A DNA stretch of 64,000 bases from Dyella sp. BiH032 (GTDB lineage: Bacteria; Pseudomonadota; Gammaproteobacteria; Xanthomonadales; Rhodanobacteraceae), in NCBI RefSeq assembly GCF_031954525.1, contig NZ_CP134867.1, forward strand, positions 3,534,001-3,598,000, given 5' to 3'. This document shows positions 34,654 to 43,515 of the stretch, piece by piece; within the stretch, counting starts at the first letter, position 1, and every line of letters starts with the position of its first letter. The position numbers and the translations under genes are program-made. The notes under the pieces were generated by a model, which was given only the letters and a program-made list of their open reading frames with translations, searched no databases and had not been told where the DNA came from.

Positions 34654-36522
34654 GTGGCGACGCTCATTCCGACCCGATCCAGCTGCCTGCCGCGGATGAC
34701 CAGCGGCGAAAAGCGCTTCTCCGAGCGGCTGGAGCAGAAACTCGAAGACGACTACCTGCTGTGGTACGACGTGCCGATCGGCCCGCGCCAGCGCCACCCC
34801 GACTTCATCGTGTTCCATCCGCGCCGCGGCCTGCTGACGCTGGAAGTGAAGGACTGGAAGCCGGACACCATCCAGCAGGCCGACCCCACCCTGTTCACCC
34901 TGCTCACCGGCCGCGCCAGCGTGAAGGAGCACAACCCGCTGATGCAGGCACGCGACTGCGCCACCGAGGTGTACAAGGTGCTGCAGCACGACCCCGCGCT
35001 GCGCCATCCACCCGGGCATCCCTATGCGGGCAAACTGATCATGCCGTGGGGCTACGGCGTGGTGCTGTCCAACATCAGCCGCAAACAGTTCATCGCCGGC
35101 GGCCTGGATGCCGTGATCCCCTCGCACCTGGTGATCTGCCAGGACGAGATGTACGAATCGGTCGATTCGGAGACGTTCCAGGAACGGCTGTGGGCCATGT
35201 ACCCGCAGATCTTCCCCACCGCGCTCACGCTGCCGCAGATCGATCGCGTGCGCTGGCACCTGTTCCCGGAAATCCGCGTGGAGCCGGGCTCCGGCCAGTT
35301 CGGCCTGTTCGACCAGGCGACCGGCGGCGCAGTCGCCAAGGTCGAGATTCCCGATCTGATCAAGGTGATGGATGCGCAGCAGGAACAGCTCGCGCGCTCG
35401 CTGGGCGACGAGCACCGCATCATTCATGGCGTGGCCGGTTCCGGCAAGACCATGATCCTCGGCTTCCGCGCGATGCATCTGGCGCGCGCGCTGAACAAGC
35501 CCATCCTGGTGCTCTGCTACAACAAGACGCTCGCCGCGCGCCTCGACCAGCTCATGGGCGAGCGCGGCCTGAGCGACAAGGTGCAGGTATACAACTTCCA
35601 CAAGTGGTGCCGTGCGATGCTCACCGCGTACCACGTGCCGCTGCCGCCGGAGGGGCGCGGCTTCTTCGACGCGCTGCCGCCAGCGGTGATCGAAGGCGTG
35701 GACAAGGGACAGATCCCGCGCTTCCAGTACGGCGCCGTGCTGATCGACGAAGGCCACGACTTCGAGCCGGAGTGGTACAAGCTGATCGTGCAGATGATCG
35801 ATCCGAGCACCAACTCGCTGCTGGTGCTGTACGACGACGCGCAGAACATCTACGGCAAGCCCGACCGCAAGCGCCTGAGCTGGAAGAGCCTGGGCGTGCA
35901 GGCGCAGGGCCGCACCACCATCCTCAAGCTCAACTACCGCAACACGCTGGAGATCCTCTCGGTGGCGCGCGGCTTCGCCAACGAATTGCTGCTGGGTCGC
36001 GACGAAGACGGCGACGACGGCGTGCCGCTGGTCGCGCCCGAAAGCGCCGGCCGCCGCGGCGCCTTGCCCGAGCTGATCCGCGTGGAGCGCACGGAGGACC
36101 AGCTGCCGGCGATCATCGATCGCCTGCGCGAGGAGCGCACGCTGGGCCGCCCGCTCGCGAACATGGCGGTGATTTTCCGCAACAAGTGGGAAGGCGAACG
36201 CTTGCACGAGGCGCTGCAGCGCGCGGAAATTCCCAGCACGCTCGCCGACGGCGACGGCAAGCGCACGCTGTTCGCGCCTGGCGAGGACACGGTCAAGCTG
36301 GTCACCATGCACTCGAGCAAGGGGCTGGAGTTTCCGCTGGTGATCATCCCGGGGCTGGGGTCGTTGCCGATGCCGGGCAAGGACGAGGCGGAGGAGGCGC
36401 GGCTGTTGTACGTGGCGATGACGCGCGCGACGGAGCGGCTGGTGATGATTCACCATGCGGATTCGACGTTCAGTGCGCGGATTCGTCATTCGATTAATGA
36501 GGTGCAGGCGCAGTTGGAGTGA
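34654..36522 (+). CDS. NERD-domain/UvrD-type helicase fusion
   Basis: A 622-residue two-part protein. Residues about 14-120 form a NERD nuclease-related domain: SGEKRF supplies a conserved Glu, HPDFIVF an Asp, and LTLEVKDWK the ExK motif of a PD-(D/E)xK-like site. From about residue 250 a superfamily 1 helicase follows: Walker A GVAGSGKT, Walker B VLIDEGHDF, an QAQGRTTILKLNYRN block, HSSKGLEFPLV (motif V) and YVAMTRATERL (motif VI). Such fusions process or destroy DNA; several are found in defence islands, but no partner gene is adjacent here. GTG start with AGGGA upstream. Flanked downstream by repeat copy B. Confidence 0.85.
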   Translation: MATLIPTRSSCLPRMTSGEKRFSERLEQKLEDDYLLWYDVPIGPRQRHPDFIVFHPRRGLLTLEVKDWKPDTIQQADPTLFTLLTGRASVKEHNPLMQARDCATEVYKVLQHDPALRHPPGHPYAGKLIMPWGYGVVLSNISRKQFIAGGLDAVIPSHLVICQDEMYESVDSETFQERLWAMYPQIFPTALTLPQIDRVRWHLFPEIRVEPGSGQFGLFDQATGGAVAKVEIPDLIKVMDAQQEQLARSLGDEHRIIHGVAGSGKTMILGFRAMHLARALNKPILVLCYNKTLAARLDQLMGERGLSDKVQVYNFHKWCRAMLTAYHVPLPPEGRGFFDALPPAVIEGVDKGQIPRFQYGAVLIDEGHDFEPEWYKLIVQMIDPSTNSLLVLYDDAQNIYGKPDRKRLSWKSLGVQAQGRTTILKLNYRNTLEILSVARGFANELLLGRDEDGDDGVPLVAPESAGRRGALPELIRVERTEDQLPAIIDRLREERTLGRPLANMAVIFRNKWEGERLHEALQRAEIPSTLADGDGKRTLFAPGEDTVKLVTMHSSKGLEFPLVIIPGLGSLPMPGKDEAEEARLLYVAMTRATERLVMIHHADSTFSARIRHSINEVQAQLE

Positions 36523-36574
36523 AGGGCTTCGCGGTTGGCGTTGGGGTGTTGCTCGTTGTGACGTGACGTCATGG

Positions 36575-37178
36575 GGCGAGCCCGCGGACTCCAACGGACG
36601 CTGAGGGCCGCCTCGCACTCACCTACTCGTCATGCCGGCGCAGGCCGGACGGAGCGCGTAGTGCGGAGAACGCTTGGAGGGCGGCCCCGAAGGGGCGAGC
36701 GCAGCGAGTCACCCGGGGGCGACACGGCTCGGTTGTCGCGAGGTGGTCGCCAGCCGTGTCTCGCCCTCTCGGGCGAGGGTTTCGCTCTCCTGCCGGAGAG
36801 CGAGTTACTTCTTCTTGCTTGCCCATCCCCTCAAGGGGGACCACGAGAAGAAGTAACCAAGAAGAAGGGCCCCCTGCGCGGCGCCCTCCGCAGCCTACGC
36901 TGCTGCGGGTGCGTTGAGGGCTGGCCGGGCTTTTCGACAGGGCATCCTGCCCTGATCGAAAAGGCGGGGACATCCATGTCCCCGCCCGCCTTTGGCGGCC
37001 TGATCGTCCAGCCCTCACCGCCGCGAAGGGAACCCGGGAGATCAAGAGCGGCACGGAGCGTCGCTTCGCTCGCTCTTGTTTTTGTTTTTGCTTGCCTCGG
37101 TATTCACTTCTCCTTCTCCCCTTCGGGCGATCCGAAGGTAGTCCCCGTGGGAGAGAAGGTGGGATGAGGGGCGGGGCT
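36575..37178 (-). repeat. Dispersed structured repeat, copy B (inverted)
   Basis: The same ~600-bp element as copies A and C but on the other strand. Equivalent hairpins are GCAGC/GCTGC (36890-36903), CTCGCCC/GGGCGAG (36760-36777) and GACACGGCT/AGCCGTGTC (36721-36729 with 36752-36760). The central TTACTTCTTC palindrome is interrupted by a short insert with its own CCCCTCAAGGGGG hairpin (about 36824-36842). It fills the 739-bp gap between the helicase and the Rieske oxygenase. Confidence 0.9.
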
Positions 37179-37261
37179 CGCCGGAACCTGACCTACACGG
37201 CCCCTTCCCCCCACCGCCCCCCACGCCGATACTCACCCTTCACACCCGGCGGACCCGGATC

Positions 37262-38356
37262 ATGACCGACCTCCTTTCGCCCGACGTCCTCGCTCCGCAG
37301 GCGCTCGATCACGCGCTCGCGCTTTCCTCCCGCTTCTATGTCCATCCGTCCGCACCGGCGCTCGATGCGCGCGCGGTCTTCGCGCGTAGCTGGCAGTTGG
37401 TTTGTCACCAATCGCAGCTGGCGGGTGTGGGGGATCATGTGGTCGCGGAGGTCGCGGGGCTGCCGTTGCTGGTCGTGCGTAGTGACGAGCGCAGCATCCG
37501 TGCCTTCCACAATGTCTGCCGCCATCGCGCCGGGCCGATCGCCAGTTGCGACGGCAAGGGGGCGAAAGCGTTGCGCTGCCGCTACCACGGTTGGACTTAT
37601 GGCTTGGACGGCGTGCTGCGCGGGGCGCCGGAGATGGGGCGGACGCCGGATTTCGATCCGGCGGCGATCCGCCTGCCGGAAGTGCGCCTGCGCGTATGGC
37701 AGGGCCTCGTCTTCGTGGCCATCGGCGAGGCGCCGCCGTTCGAGCGCTTCGTCGATGGCATCGATCAGCGGCTTGGGGCTGGCCGCACACTGGGCGATTT
37801 CGAGTTTCACCACCATGTCGGCTACGACGTGGCCTGCAACTGGAAGGTGTACGTGGACAATTACCTGGAGGGTTACCACGTACCGCACATCCACCCGGGA
37901 TTGAACAGCCTGCTCGACTATCGCAGCTACGTCACCGAAACCGCTGAGTGGTACTCCTACCAGTTCAGCCCGCTGGAAAGCGCCGGCGATCTCTACGGCA
38001 GCGGCGAGGCGCTGTACTACTTCCTCTATCCCAACACCATGCTCAACATCCTGCCCGGCCGCCTGCAGACCAATCGCGTGCTGCCGCTGAGCGTGGATCG
38101 TTGCCGCGTGGAGTTCGACTTCTACTACGCGCCGGATGCGAGCGAAGCCGCGCAGGCGCGGCGTGCCGCCGATATCGCTTTCAGCGACGAAGTGCAGGTC
38201 GAGGATGTGACCATCTGCGAGGACGTGCAGCGCGGGCTGGCCTCCGGCTCTTACGAAGCCGGACGGCTCAATCCCTTGCGTGAGAACGCGGTGCATCACT
38301 TCCACGAACTGCTGCGCCGCGCCTATCGCGACGCCTCGGCCGACGCCGGCGCATGA
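37262..38356 (+). CDS. Rieske non-heme iron oxygenase, alpha subunit (quaternary-amine type)
   Basis: A 364-residue oxygenase. The Rieske [2Fe-2S] ligands are CRHRAG (Cys86, His88) and CRYHGW (Cys106, His109). The mononuclear iron site is NYLEGYHVPHIHP (His206, His211; Glu203 at the bridging position, where most family members have Asp). Glu at that place is described for carnitine oxygenase CntA/YeaW. The sequence class includes betaine and stachydrine demethylases. No reductase gene is adjacent, so electrons must come from elsewhere. The stop overlaps the permease start by ATGA, so the two are translated together. Confidence 0.82.
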   Translation: MTDLLSPDVLAPQALDHALALSSRFYVHPSAPALDARAVFARSWQLVCHQSQLAGVGDHVVAEVAGLPLLVVRSDERSIRAFHNVCRHRAGPIASCDGKGAKALRCRYHGWTYGLDGVLRGAPEMGRTPDFDPAAIRLPEVRLRVWQGLVFVAIGEAPPFERFVDGIDQRLGAGRTLGDFEFHHHVGYDVACNWKVYVDNYLEGYHVPHIHPGLNSLLDYRSYVTETAEWYSYQFSPLESAGDLYGSGEALYYFLYPNTMLNILPGRLQTNRVLPLSVDRCRVEFDFYYAPDASEAAQARRAADIAFSDEVQVEDVTICEDVQRGLASGSYEAGRLNPLRENAVHHFHELLRRAYRDASADAGA

Positions 38357-39657
38357 CCCGGCCGGCCCGCATGCTGGGCCCATGGATGCTCACCGCACTG
38401 GTGGTGGGCAACATGATCGGCTCGGGCGTGTTCGTGTTGCCGGCATCGCTCGCGCCCTATGGAGCGGCGAGCCTGCTGGGCTGGGGATTCACGCTGGCCG
38501 GCGCGCTGCTGCTGGCGTTGGTGCACGCCTGGCTGGCGCAGATCGTGGCCAACCACGGCGGCGCATATGCCTATGCGCGGCTCGCCTTCGGCGACGCCGC
38601 GGGCTTCGTCGCCGCATGGAGTTACTGGACCTGCGTGTGGACCGCCAATGCGGCGATCGCCGTGGCGTTCGCCGGCAGCCTGGGCGCGATCTGGCCGGCC
38701 GCCGGCGCCGCACCCTGGCGCGGCACCGCGGCGGCGCTGGCCGCGCTGTGGCTCTGCACGGCGGTCAACGCGGCCGGCGTGCGCGAAGCCGGGCGCATGC
38801 AGCTGGCCACCACCGCCTTGAAGATCGTGCCCCTGATCGTCTTCGGCATAGCCGGACTCGCGCTGGTACACGGGAATGCGTACCGCCCCTTCAATCCCAG
38901 CGGCCAGTCCCTGGCCGCGGTGACCACCGCCACGGCCTCGCTCACCCTGTGGGCGTTTCTCGGCCTGGAGGCGGCGACGGTGCCCACCGGCGTGGTGCGC
39001 GATCCACTGCGCACGGTGCCGCGCGCCACCGTGGCGGGCATGTTGATCGCGGGCCTCGCTACCATGCTTGCCTGCACCGCTGTGATCGGCCTGTTGCCGC
39101 GCAGCGCCGCGCAGGCCTCCGCCGCACCGATGGCCGCCGCGGCCGCGCAGGCCTGGGGTCCGGCTGCCGGATGGGCGATGGGGCTGGTCGCGGCGGTGTC
39201 CTGCCTCGGCGCGCTCAACGGGTGGGTGCTGCTGCAGGGACAGACACCCTATGCCGCCGCGCAGGACGGCCTGTTTCCCGCGCCGTTCGCGCGCACCGAC
39301 GCACGCGGCACACCCTGGTTCGGACTCCTGCTCAGCAGCGTGCTCGCCAGCGTCCTGATCGCCGCCAACGGCAGCAAGACGCTGGTGGCGCTGTTCACCC
39401 TGTCGATCTTGCTTTCGACGGCCGCGACCCTGCTCCCCTACGTGCTCACCGTGCTGGCGTGGTGGCGCATCGAACGGACGGCCGGCATCGCGCGGCGCGC
39501 GGTGGCGGCGCTGGCGCTGGCATACAGCCTGTGGGCGCTGGTCGGCACCGGGGCCGAGGCGCTGCTGTGGGGCGGCGTGCTGTTGCTGCTCGGGCTGCCC
39601 GTGTTCCTGTGGCAGCGCCGGCGCGCCATGGCCAAAGGCATCTCGCCGGAAACCTGA
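38353..39657 (+). CDS. APC-superfamily amino-acid/amine permease
   Basis: A 434-residue inner-membrane transporter with about twelve helices of the AdiC/YjeH subgroup. The unwound helix 1 GNMIGSGVFVLPASLAPYG and the helix 6 LTLWAFLGLEAATVPTG are canonical substrate sites. Overlapping start with the Rieske oxygenase suggests that it imports that enzyme's substrate or exports its product, presumably an amino acid or amine. Exchanger or uniporter mode cannot be told. Confidence 0.85.
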   Translation: MTRPARMLGPWMLTALVVGNMIGSGVFVLPASLAPYGAASLLGWGFTLAGALLLALVHAWLAQIVANHGGAYAYARLAFGDAAGFVAAWSYWTCVWTANAAIAVAFAGSLGAIWPAAGAAPWRGTAAALAALWLCTAVNAAGVREAGRMQLATTALKIVPLIVFGIAGLALVHGNAYRPFNPSGQSLAAVTTATASLTLWAFLGLEAATVPTGVVRDPLRTVPRATVAGMLIAGLATMLACTAVIGLLPRSAAQASAAPMAAAAAQAWGPAAGWAMGLVAAVSCLGALNGWVLLQGQTPYAAAQDGLFPAPFARTDARGTPWFGLLLSSVLASVLIAANGSKTLVALFTLSILLSTAATLLPYVLTVLAWWRIERTAGIARRAVAALALAYSLWALVGTGAEALLWGGVLLLLGLPVFLWQRRRAMAKGISPET

Positions 39658-39746
39658 CGGCGGTCGCTTGCGTCGAGCCGGCTTCGGGCGTCACAGTGCG
39701 CCGGCTGGTTCGCCGGCCCGTCGATTCACGGCCTGGGAGTAACGCG

Positions 39747-40361
39747 ATGAAACGCCTCCTGCAGTACGTGCTCGCCTTTTTCGCCGCCCTTGCCCTGCCC
39801 GCCTTTGCGGCCGATGGCTACGTGACCGGCAACGTGAACCTGCGCGCCGGACCGGACATCCAGTATCCGGTGGTCACCGTCGTGCCGATCGGCAGTCCCG
39901 TGTCGATTCAAGGCTGCACCGAAGGCTGGGAATGGTGCGACGTCGTCGCCCTGGGCGCGCGCGGCTGGGTTTCCGGTACCTACGTCCAGTACACCTACCA
40001 GGACCGGCCCGTGATCGTGCGCGACTACGGCGCGCGCATCGGCATTCCGGTCATCACCTTCGTGATCGGCAGCTACTGGGGCAGCTATTACAGCGACCGC
40101 CCGTTCTACCGCCATCGCGATTACTGGTATCACCGCCCCATCCACCGGCCTCCGCCGCGCCCGATCGTCCGCCCGCCGCCGCCCCGCCCCATCGTCCGTC
40201 CCCCGCCGCGCCCCCACCCCGGCTGGAACGGAGGACACCGTCCGGGACCCGGCCCGGGTACGCGGCCGCCTGGCCCCGGTAACGGCCCGGGTCCGGGCAA
40301 CGGCCCACGCCCGAAGCCCCAGCCACGTCCCGCACCCACTACGCAGGGAAGCGGCAACTGA
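39747..40361 (+). CDS. Exported SH3-domain protein with Pro/Arg-rich tail
   Basis: A 204-residue secreted protein. After the signal (AFAADG) comes a bacterial SH3 domain: GNVNLRAGPDIQYPVVTVVPIGSPVSIQGCTEGWEWCDVV and RGWVSGTYVQY. Two short hydrophobic stretches and then a long Pro/Arg/His-rich tail with repeated RPPP and GPGP units follow (about 125-204). Such proteins bind cell-wall or other surface polymers. ATG with GGGAG upstream. Lies 90 bp after the permease; not obviously part of its operon. Confidence 0.72.
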   Translation: MKRLLQYVLAFFAALALPAFAADGYVTGNVNLRAGPDIQYPVVTVVPIGSPVSIQGCTEGWEWCDVVALGARGWVSGTYVQYTYQDRPVIVRDYGARIGIPVITFVIGSYWGSYYSDRPFYRHRDYWYHRPIHRPPPRPIVRPPPPRPIVRPPPRPHPGWNGGHRPGPGPGTRPPGPGNGPGPGNGPRPKPQPRPAPTTQGSGN

Positions 40362-40541
40362 GCGCCCCCCGTCGCGGCTCGGCCCGCGCCCGTTCCGACC
40401 GGGGACCTGCCGGCCCAGGTGCCGGTCGCGCCTCGTCATTTTGTGACCAAGCGCAAACACCTGATCTCGCGCATTCAGGTAAGCGCGCACAAAGGGGCGC
40501 GTATGTCACTGTTTTTATAGCCAATTCAGCGGCGCCCGCCA

Positions 40542-40556
40542 TGGCATAGCTTTTGC
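40542..40556 (+). promoter_or_regulatory. Candidate sigma-54 promoter
   Basis: TGGCATAGCTTTTGC has the GG and GC dinucleotides at the -24/-12 spacing of sigma-54 promoters (consensus TGGCACG-N4-TTGC), with two mismatches. It is in the 338-bp gap before the glycosyltransferase; transcription would start about 130 nt ahead of its ATG. The rest of this gap shows nothing I can identify. Confidence 0.4.
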
Positions 40557-40699
40557 CACTCCATGCAGCGAAAGACCGGGCCGGAAGCAGGCACAGGCCC
40601 GGAACCGATTCCATCGCAAGCGAACCACGTTCCACTCCGGCGCCACGCTGGCAGGGGCAGGTAGTCCTCGTGCCGTCGCCGCCCATCACGGAAGCCGCC

Positions 40700-42100
40700 A
40701 TGAGCACGCATGCCCAAGACTGGTCCAAGTATCCGGCACCGCTGCCGCCGATCGCGCCATCGCCCAGCGTGGCGGCCGACGCCGAGCGTCATCGCCGCTA
40801 CTACCTCTCGGTACGCATGAAGTTCGCCTTCACCGTGGCGACGGCGCTCGCCTGGTCGATCGTGTCGTACCTTTTGGCGCGCCGCTGGGTGCATGACCTG
40901 GCCGCGGTGGAAGGCAACTTCCTGGCGATGCTGATGATCTTCGGCATCGCGATCCTGCCGGGCTTCATGAACGCCTTCCTGGTCGCTGGCCTGCTGTTCG
41001 ACCGCCGGCCGAAGCGGCGCCCGATTCCGGACGCCGAACTGCCCGGCATCACCGTGCTCGTGGCCGCCTACAACGAGGAAGAGTCGATCCTCTCCACGCT
41101 GTCGAGCATCGATAAGCAGCACTACGGCGGCACGCTGGAAGTCATCGTCATCAACGACGGTTCCACCGACGGCACCATGGACAAGCTCCGTACCGTGCGC
41201 TACCCGTGGCTGCACGTGATCGACCTGAAGTGCAACGGCGGCAAGGCCAACGCGCTCAATGTCGGGCTGCGCCACGCCACGCAGCCGCTGACCATCACGC
41301 TGGACGCGGATTCGTATCTCTATCGCCACGCGCTGCGCCGCCTGGTCGAGCGCTATCTGAGCGATCCGCCGAACACCGCCGCGGTGGCGGGTGCCGTGCT
41401 GGTGCGCAACTCGCGCCTGAATCTGATCACGCGCATGCAGGAGTGGGATTACTTCCACGGCATCGCCGCGGTGAAGCGCCTGCAGAGCCTGTTCCAGGGC
41501 ACGCTGGTGGCGCAGGGCGCGTTCTCGCTCTATCGCACCGACATCCTCCGCCAGGTCGGCGGCTGGCCGGAATGCGTGGGCGAAGACATCGTGCTGACCT
41601 GGGCGATCCTGCGCCTGGGCCATCGCGTGGGCTACTGCGAGGACGCGGTGACCTTCACCAACGCGCCCACCACCTTCCACCAGTTCATCCGCCAGCGCCA
41701 GCGCTGGTCGCGCGGCCTGATCGAAGCGTTCAAGACGCATTGGGAACTGCTGTTCCAGCGCCGCATGAGCACGCTCTTCATCTGGTGGAACCTGCTGTTC
41801 CCGTACATGGACCTGGTCTACACGCTGGTCTTCATCCCGGGCCTGATCCTGGCCTGCTTCGGCATCTACTGGCTGGCCGGGCCGATGACCTTGCTGGTGC
41901 TGCCGATGGCCGGCCTGGTCAATTACCTGATGTTCTTCATCCAGTCGCGCATGTTCCGCGCGCAAGGACTGAAGGTGCGTCACAACCCGCTGGGGCTGCT
42001 GGTCTATACGCTCTTCTACGGCATCGTGCTGCAGCCCGGCTGCGTGCTGGGCTACGCCGCCGAGCTGCTGAGGATGCGCAAGCGCTGGGGAACGAAATGA
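40700..42100 (+). CDS. PgaC/HmsR-like family 2 polysaccharide synthase
   Basis: A 466-residue processive glycosyltransferase of the inner membrane, related to the poly-N-acetylglucosamine synthase PgaC. The GT2 core shows the expected Asp residues in VINDGSTDG and TLDADSYL, the ED motif in VGEDIVLTW and the QRQRWSRG product motif. Two hydrophobic helices precede and three or four follow the catalytic domain, forming the polymer pore. The sugar is not determined. No PilZ domain is present. The next gene starts at the stop codon (ATGA), so both are translated as a pair. Confidence 0.88.
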   Translation: MSTHAQDWSKYPAPLPPIAPSPSVAADAERHRRYYLSVRMKFAFTVATALAWSIVSYLLARRWVHDLAAVEGNFLAMLMIFGIAILPGFMNAFLVAGLLFDRRPKRRPIPDAELPGITVLVAAYNEEESILSTLSSIDKQHYGGTLEVIVINDGSTDGTMDKLRTVRYPWLHVIDLKCNGGKANALNVGLRHATQPLTITLDADSYLYRHALRRLVERYLSDPPNTAAVAGAVLVRNSRLNLITRMQEWDYFHGIAAVKRLQSLFQGTLVAQGAFSLYRTDILRQVGGWPECVGEDIVLTWAILRLGHRVGYCEDAVTFTNAPTTFHQFIRQRQRWSRGLIEAFKTHWELLFQRRMSTLFIWWNLLFPYMDLVYTLVFIPGLILACFGIYWLAGPMTLLVLPMAGLVNYLMFFIQSRMFRAQGLKVRHNPLGLLVYTLFYGIVLQPGCVLGYAAELLRMRKRWGTK

Positions 42101-43515
42101 ACATGCGTTGGCCATTGATGGCATTGCTGCTCGCGCCGGCCGCGGCGCTGCATGCCCAGGCGGTCTCCGTGGCGGAGGACATCCGCGCCGGCCGCGAGGC
42201 GCTCGCCGCGAACCAGCCGGCGCAGGCGCGCGACCATTTCGCCGCGGCGCTGGCGGGCGACGGCGCGTCGAACGACGAACGCTACGCCGCGGCGATGGGC
42301 CTGGGCCAGGCGACGCTGTGGCTGGGCGACTATGCCGCGGCCGATCGCGCCTTCCGCATCGCCCGCGATGCCGCCGCCGACGACGCCGCGAAGCAGGCCG
42401 CGTCCACCGGCCTGGCCCAGGCGCTCAACGCGCGCGATTTCCCGCGTGAAGCGCATGCGCTGGTCGCGCCTTACGCCATGAGCCAGACGCGGCCCACGGT
42501 GGAGCTGCTGCGCGCCGAGCAGGCCTTGGGCTGGCTCGATCGCGGCGAGCCTTATCTCGACGCCGCACCCGCACCTTCCACCGAGGGTTACCTCGGCACG
42601 CAGTACCGGCTGCTGAAGGACGACGTGGCCTTCAACCACGCCGCCCAGGTGGAAGGCGGCTTCGGCTACAGCCACGACAGCGATGGCCTGGACACCTGGC
42701 GCGTCGCCGCCGCCTATCGGTTCGCGCCCTCCTCCAGCGAGAACGTCTCGCAGCGCTGGGGCGTCGCCGCAGGCACCACGCACGTCGACCACGCCGGCCG
42801 TTCGCGTCATCTGGACGACCTGTCGCTGACCGGGCAGATCCGCCTGGGCGAGGACCATGCGATCAACCTGCGCGTCGGCCCCGGCCGCAGTGGCGGCAGG
42901 AGCTATGCGCAGGGCAATGCCGACTGGACGATCCAGCCGAACGACCGCTTCAGTTTCACCGCCGGCGCCGAGCGCGCGCCGGTGCCGACCGATACGGCGA
43001 TCGACCATCACCTGCTCTACAACCTGTTCAGCGCCGGCGTGAGCGTGCGTCCCGCCGCGCGCCTGTACATCCTGCCGACCTATTACCGGCAGAACTTCAA
43101 CGACGGCAACCACCGCGACGGCGGCGCGCTGCGCGTGCTGCTGAGCCCGTACGACATTCCCGGAACCAGCGCGGCGATCGGCGGCGAGTTCTCCGGCCGC
43201 ATCTTCCACAGCGACCAGCCCAGCCGCGGCGTCTACTTCAACCCGCGCAATTACCGTTCCGGGCAGTTCGGCCTGATCGGGGTGTACAGCCTCAACCAGG
43301 ATTGGAAGGTCCGCGCGCTGGCTTCCGGCGGACGGCAGGTGATCGACGGCGCGGGCGCCGGCGTCTACACCGTGGGCATTTCGCTGCAGGGGCGCCTGCC
43401 CGGCAACGGACGCCTGGATCTGCAGCTGGCGCGCAGCTCGGCCGCGTCGGCCAGCAATGGCGGTTCTGGCTACTGGAACAACAGCATCAACCTGGTGGTG
43501 CGTTACCCGCTCTGA
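42097..43515 (+). CDS. TPR-beta-barrel outer-membrane protein, putative polysaccharide exporter
   Basis: A 472-residue exported protein. After a Sec signal (HAQA), residues about 24-160 form a TPR-like helical repeat region (ARDHFAAAL, AADRAFRIA); the rest (about 170-472) is an alternating-strand beta-barrel with aromatic-ended C-terminus VVRYPL. Layout and gene position match PgaA of the poly-N-acetylglucosamine system, which carries TPRs followed by a porin barrel. It is much shorter than E. coli PgaA (about 800 residues), so a different polymer or a minimal version is likely. Its end overlaps the convergent gene by 29 bp. Confidence 0.72.
   Translation: MNMRWPLMALLLAPAAALHAQAVSVAEDIRAGREALAANQPAQARDHFAAALAGDGASNDERYAAAMGLGQATLWLGDYAAADRAFRIARDAAADDAAKQAASTGLAQALNARDFPREAHALVAPYAMSQTRPTVELLRAEQALGWLDRGEPYLDAAPAPSTEGYLGTQYRLLKDDVAFNHAAQVEGGFGYSHDSDGLDTWRVAAAYRFAPSSSENVSQRWGVAAGTTHVDHAGRSRHLDDLSLTGQIRLGEDHAINLRVGPGRSGGRSYAQGNADWTIQPNDRFSFTAGAERAPVPTDTAIDHHLLYNLFSAGVSVRPAARLYILPTYYRQNFNDGNHRDGGALRVLLSPYDIPGTSAAIGGEFSGRIFHSDQPSRGVYFNPRNYRSGQFGLIGVYSLNQDWKVRALASGGRQVIDGAGAGVYTVGISLQGRLPGNGRLDLQLARSSAASASNGGSGYWNNSINLVVRYPL

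Noticed and set aside
34312..36618. A 768-codon open frame antisense to the NERD-helicase.
   Set aside because: It is a by-product of high GC and the codon bias of the true gene, has no recognisable domain, and the plus-strand frame has complete helicase motifs.
36571..37167. Protein-like frames within the dispersed repeats, with segments such as ESELLLLACP.
   Set aside because: The frames shift between copies by indels, and stem covariation explains sequence conservation better than coding does.
40444..40462. A CRP/Clp-type operator near TTTTGTGACC upstream of the glycosyltransferase.
   Set aside because: Only one half-site TGTGA is present; the matching TCACA half is missing.
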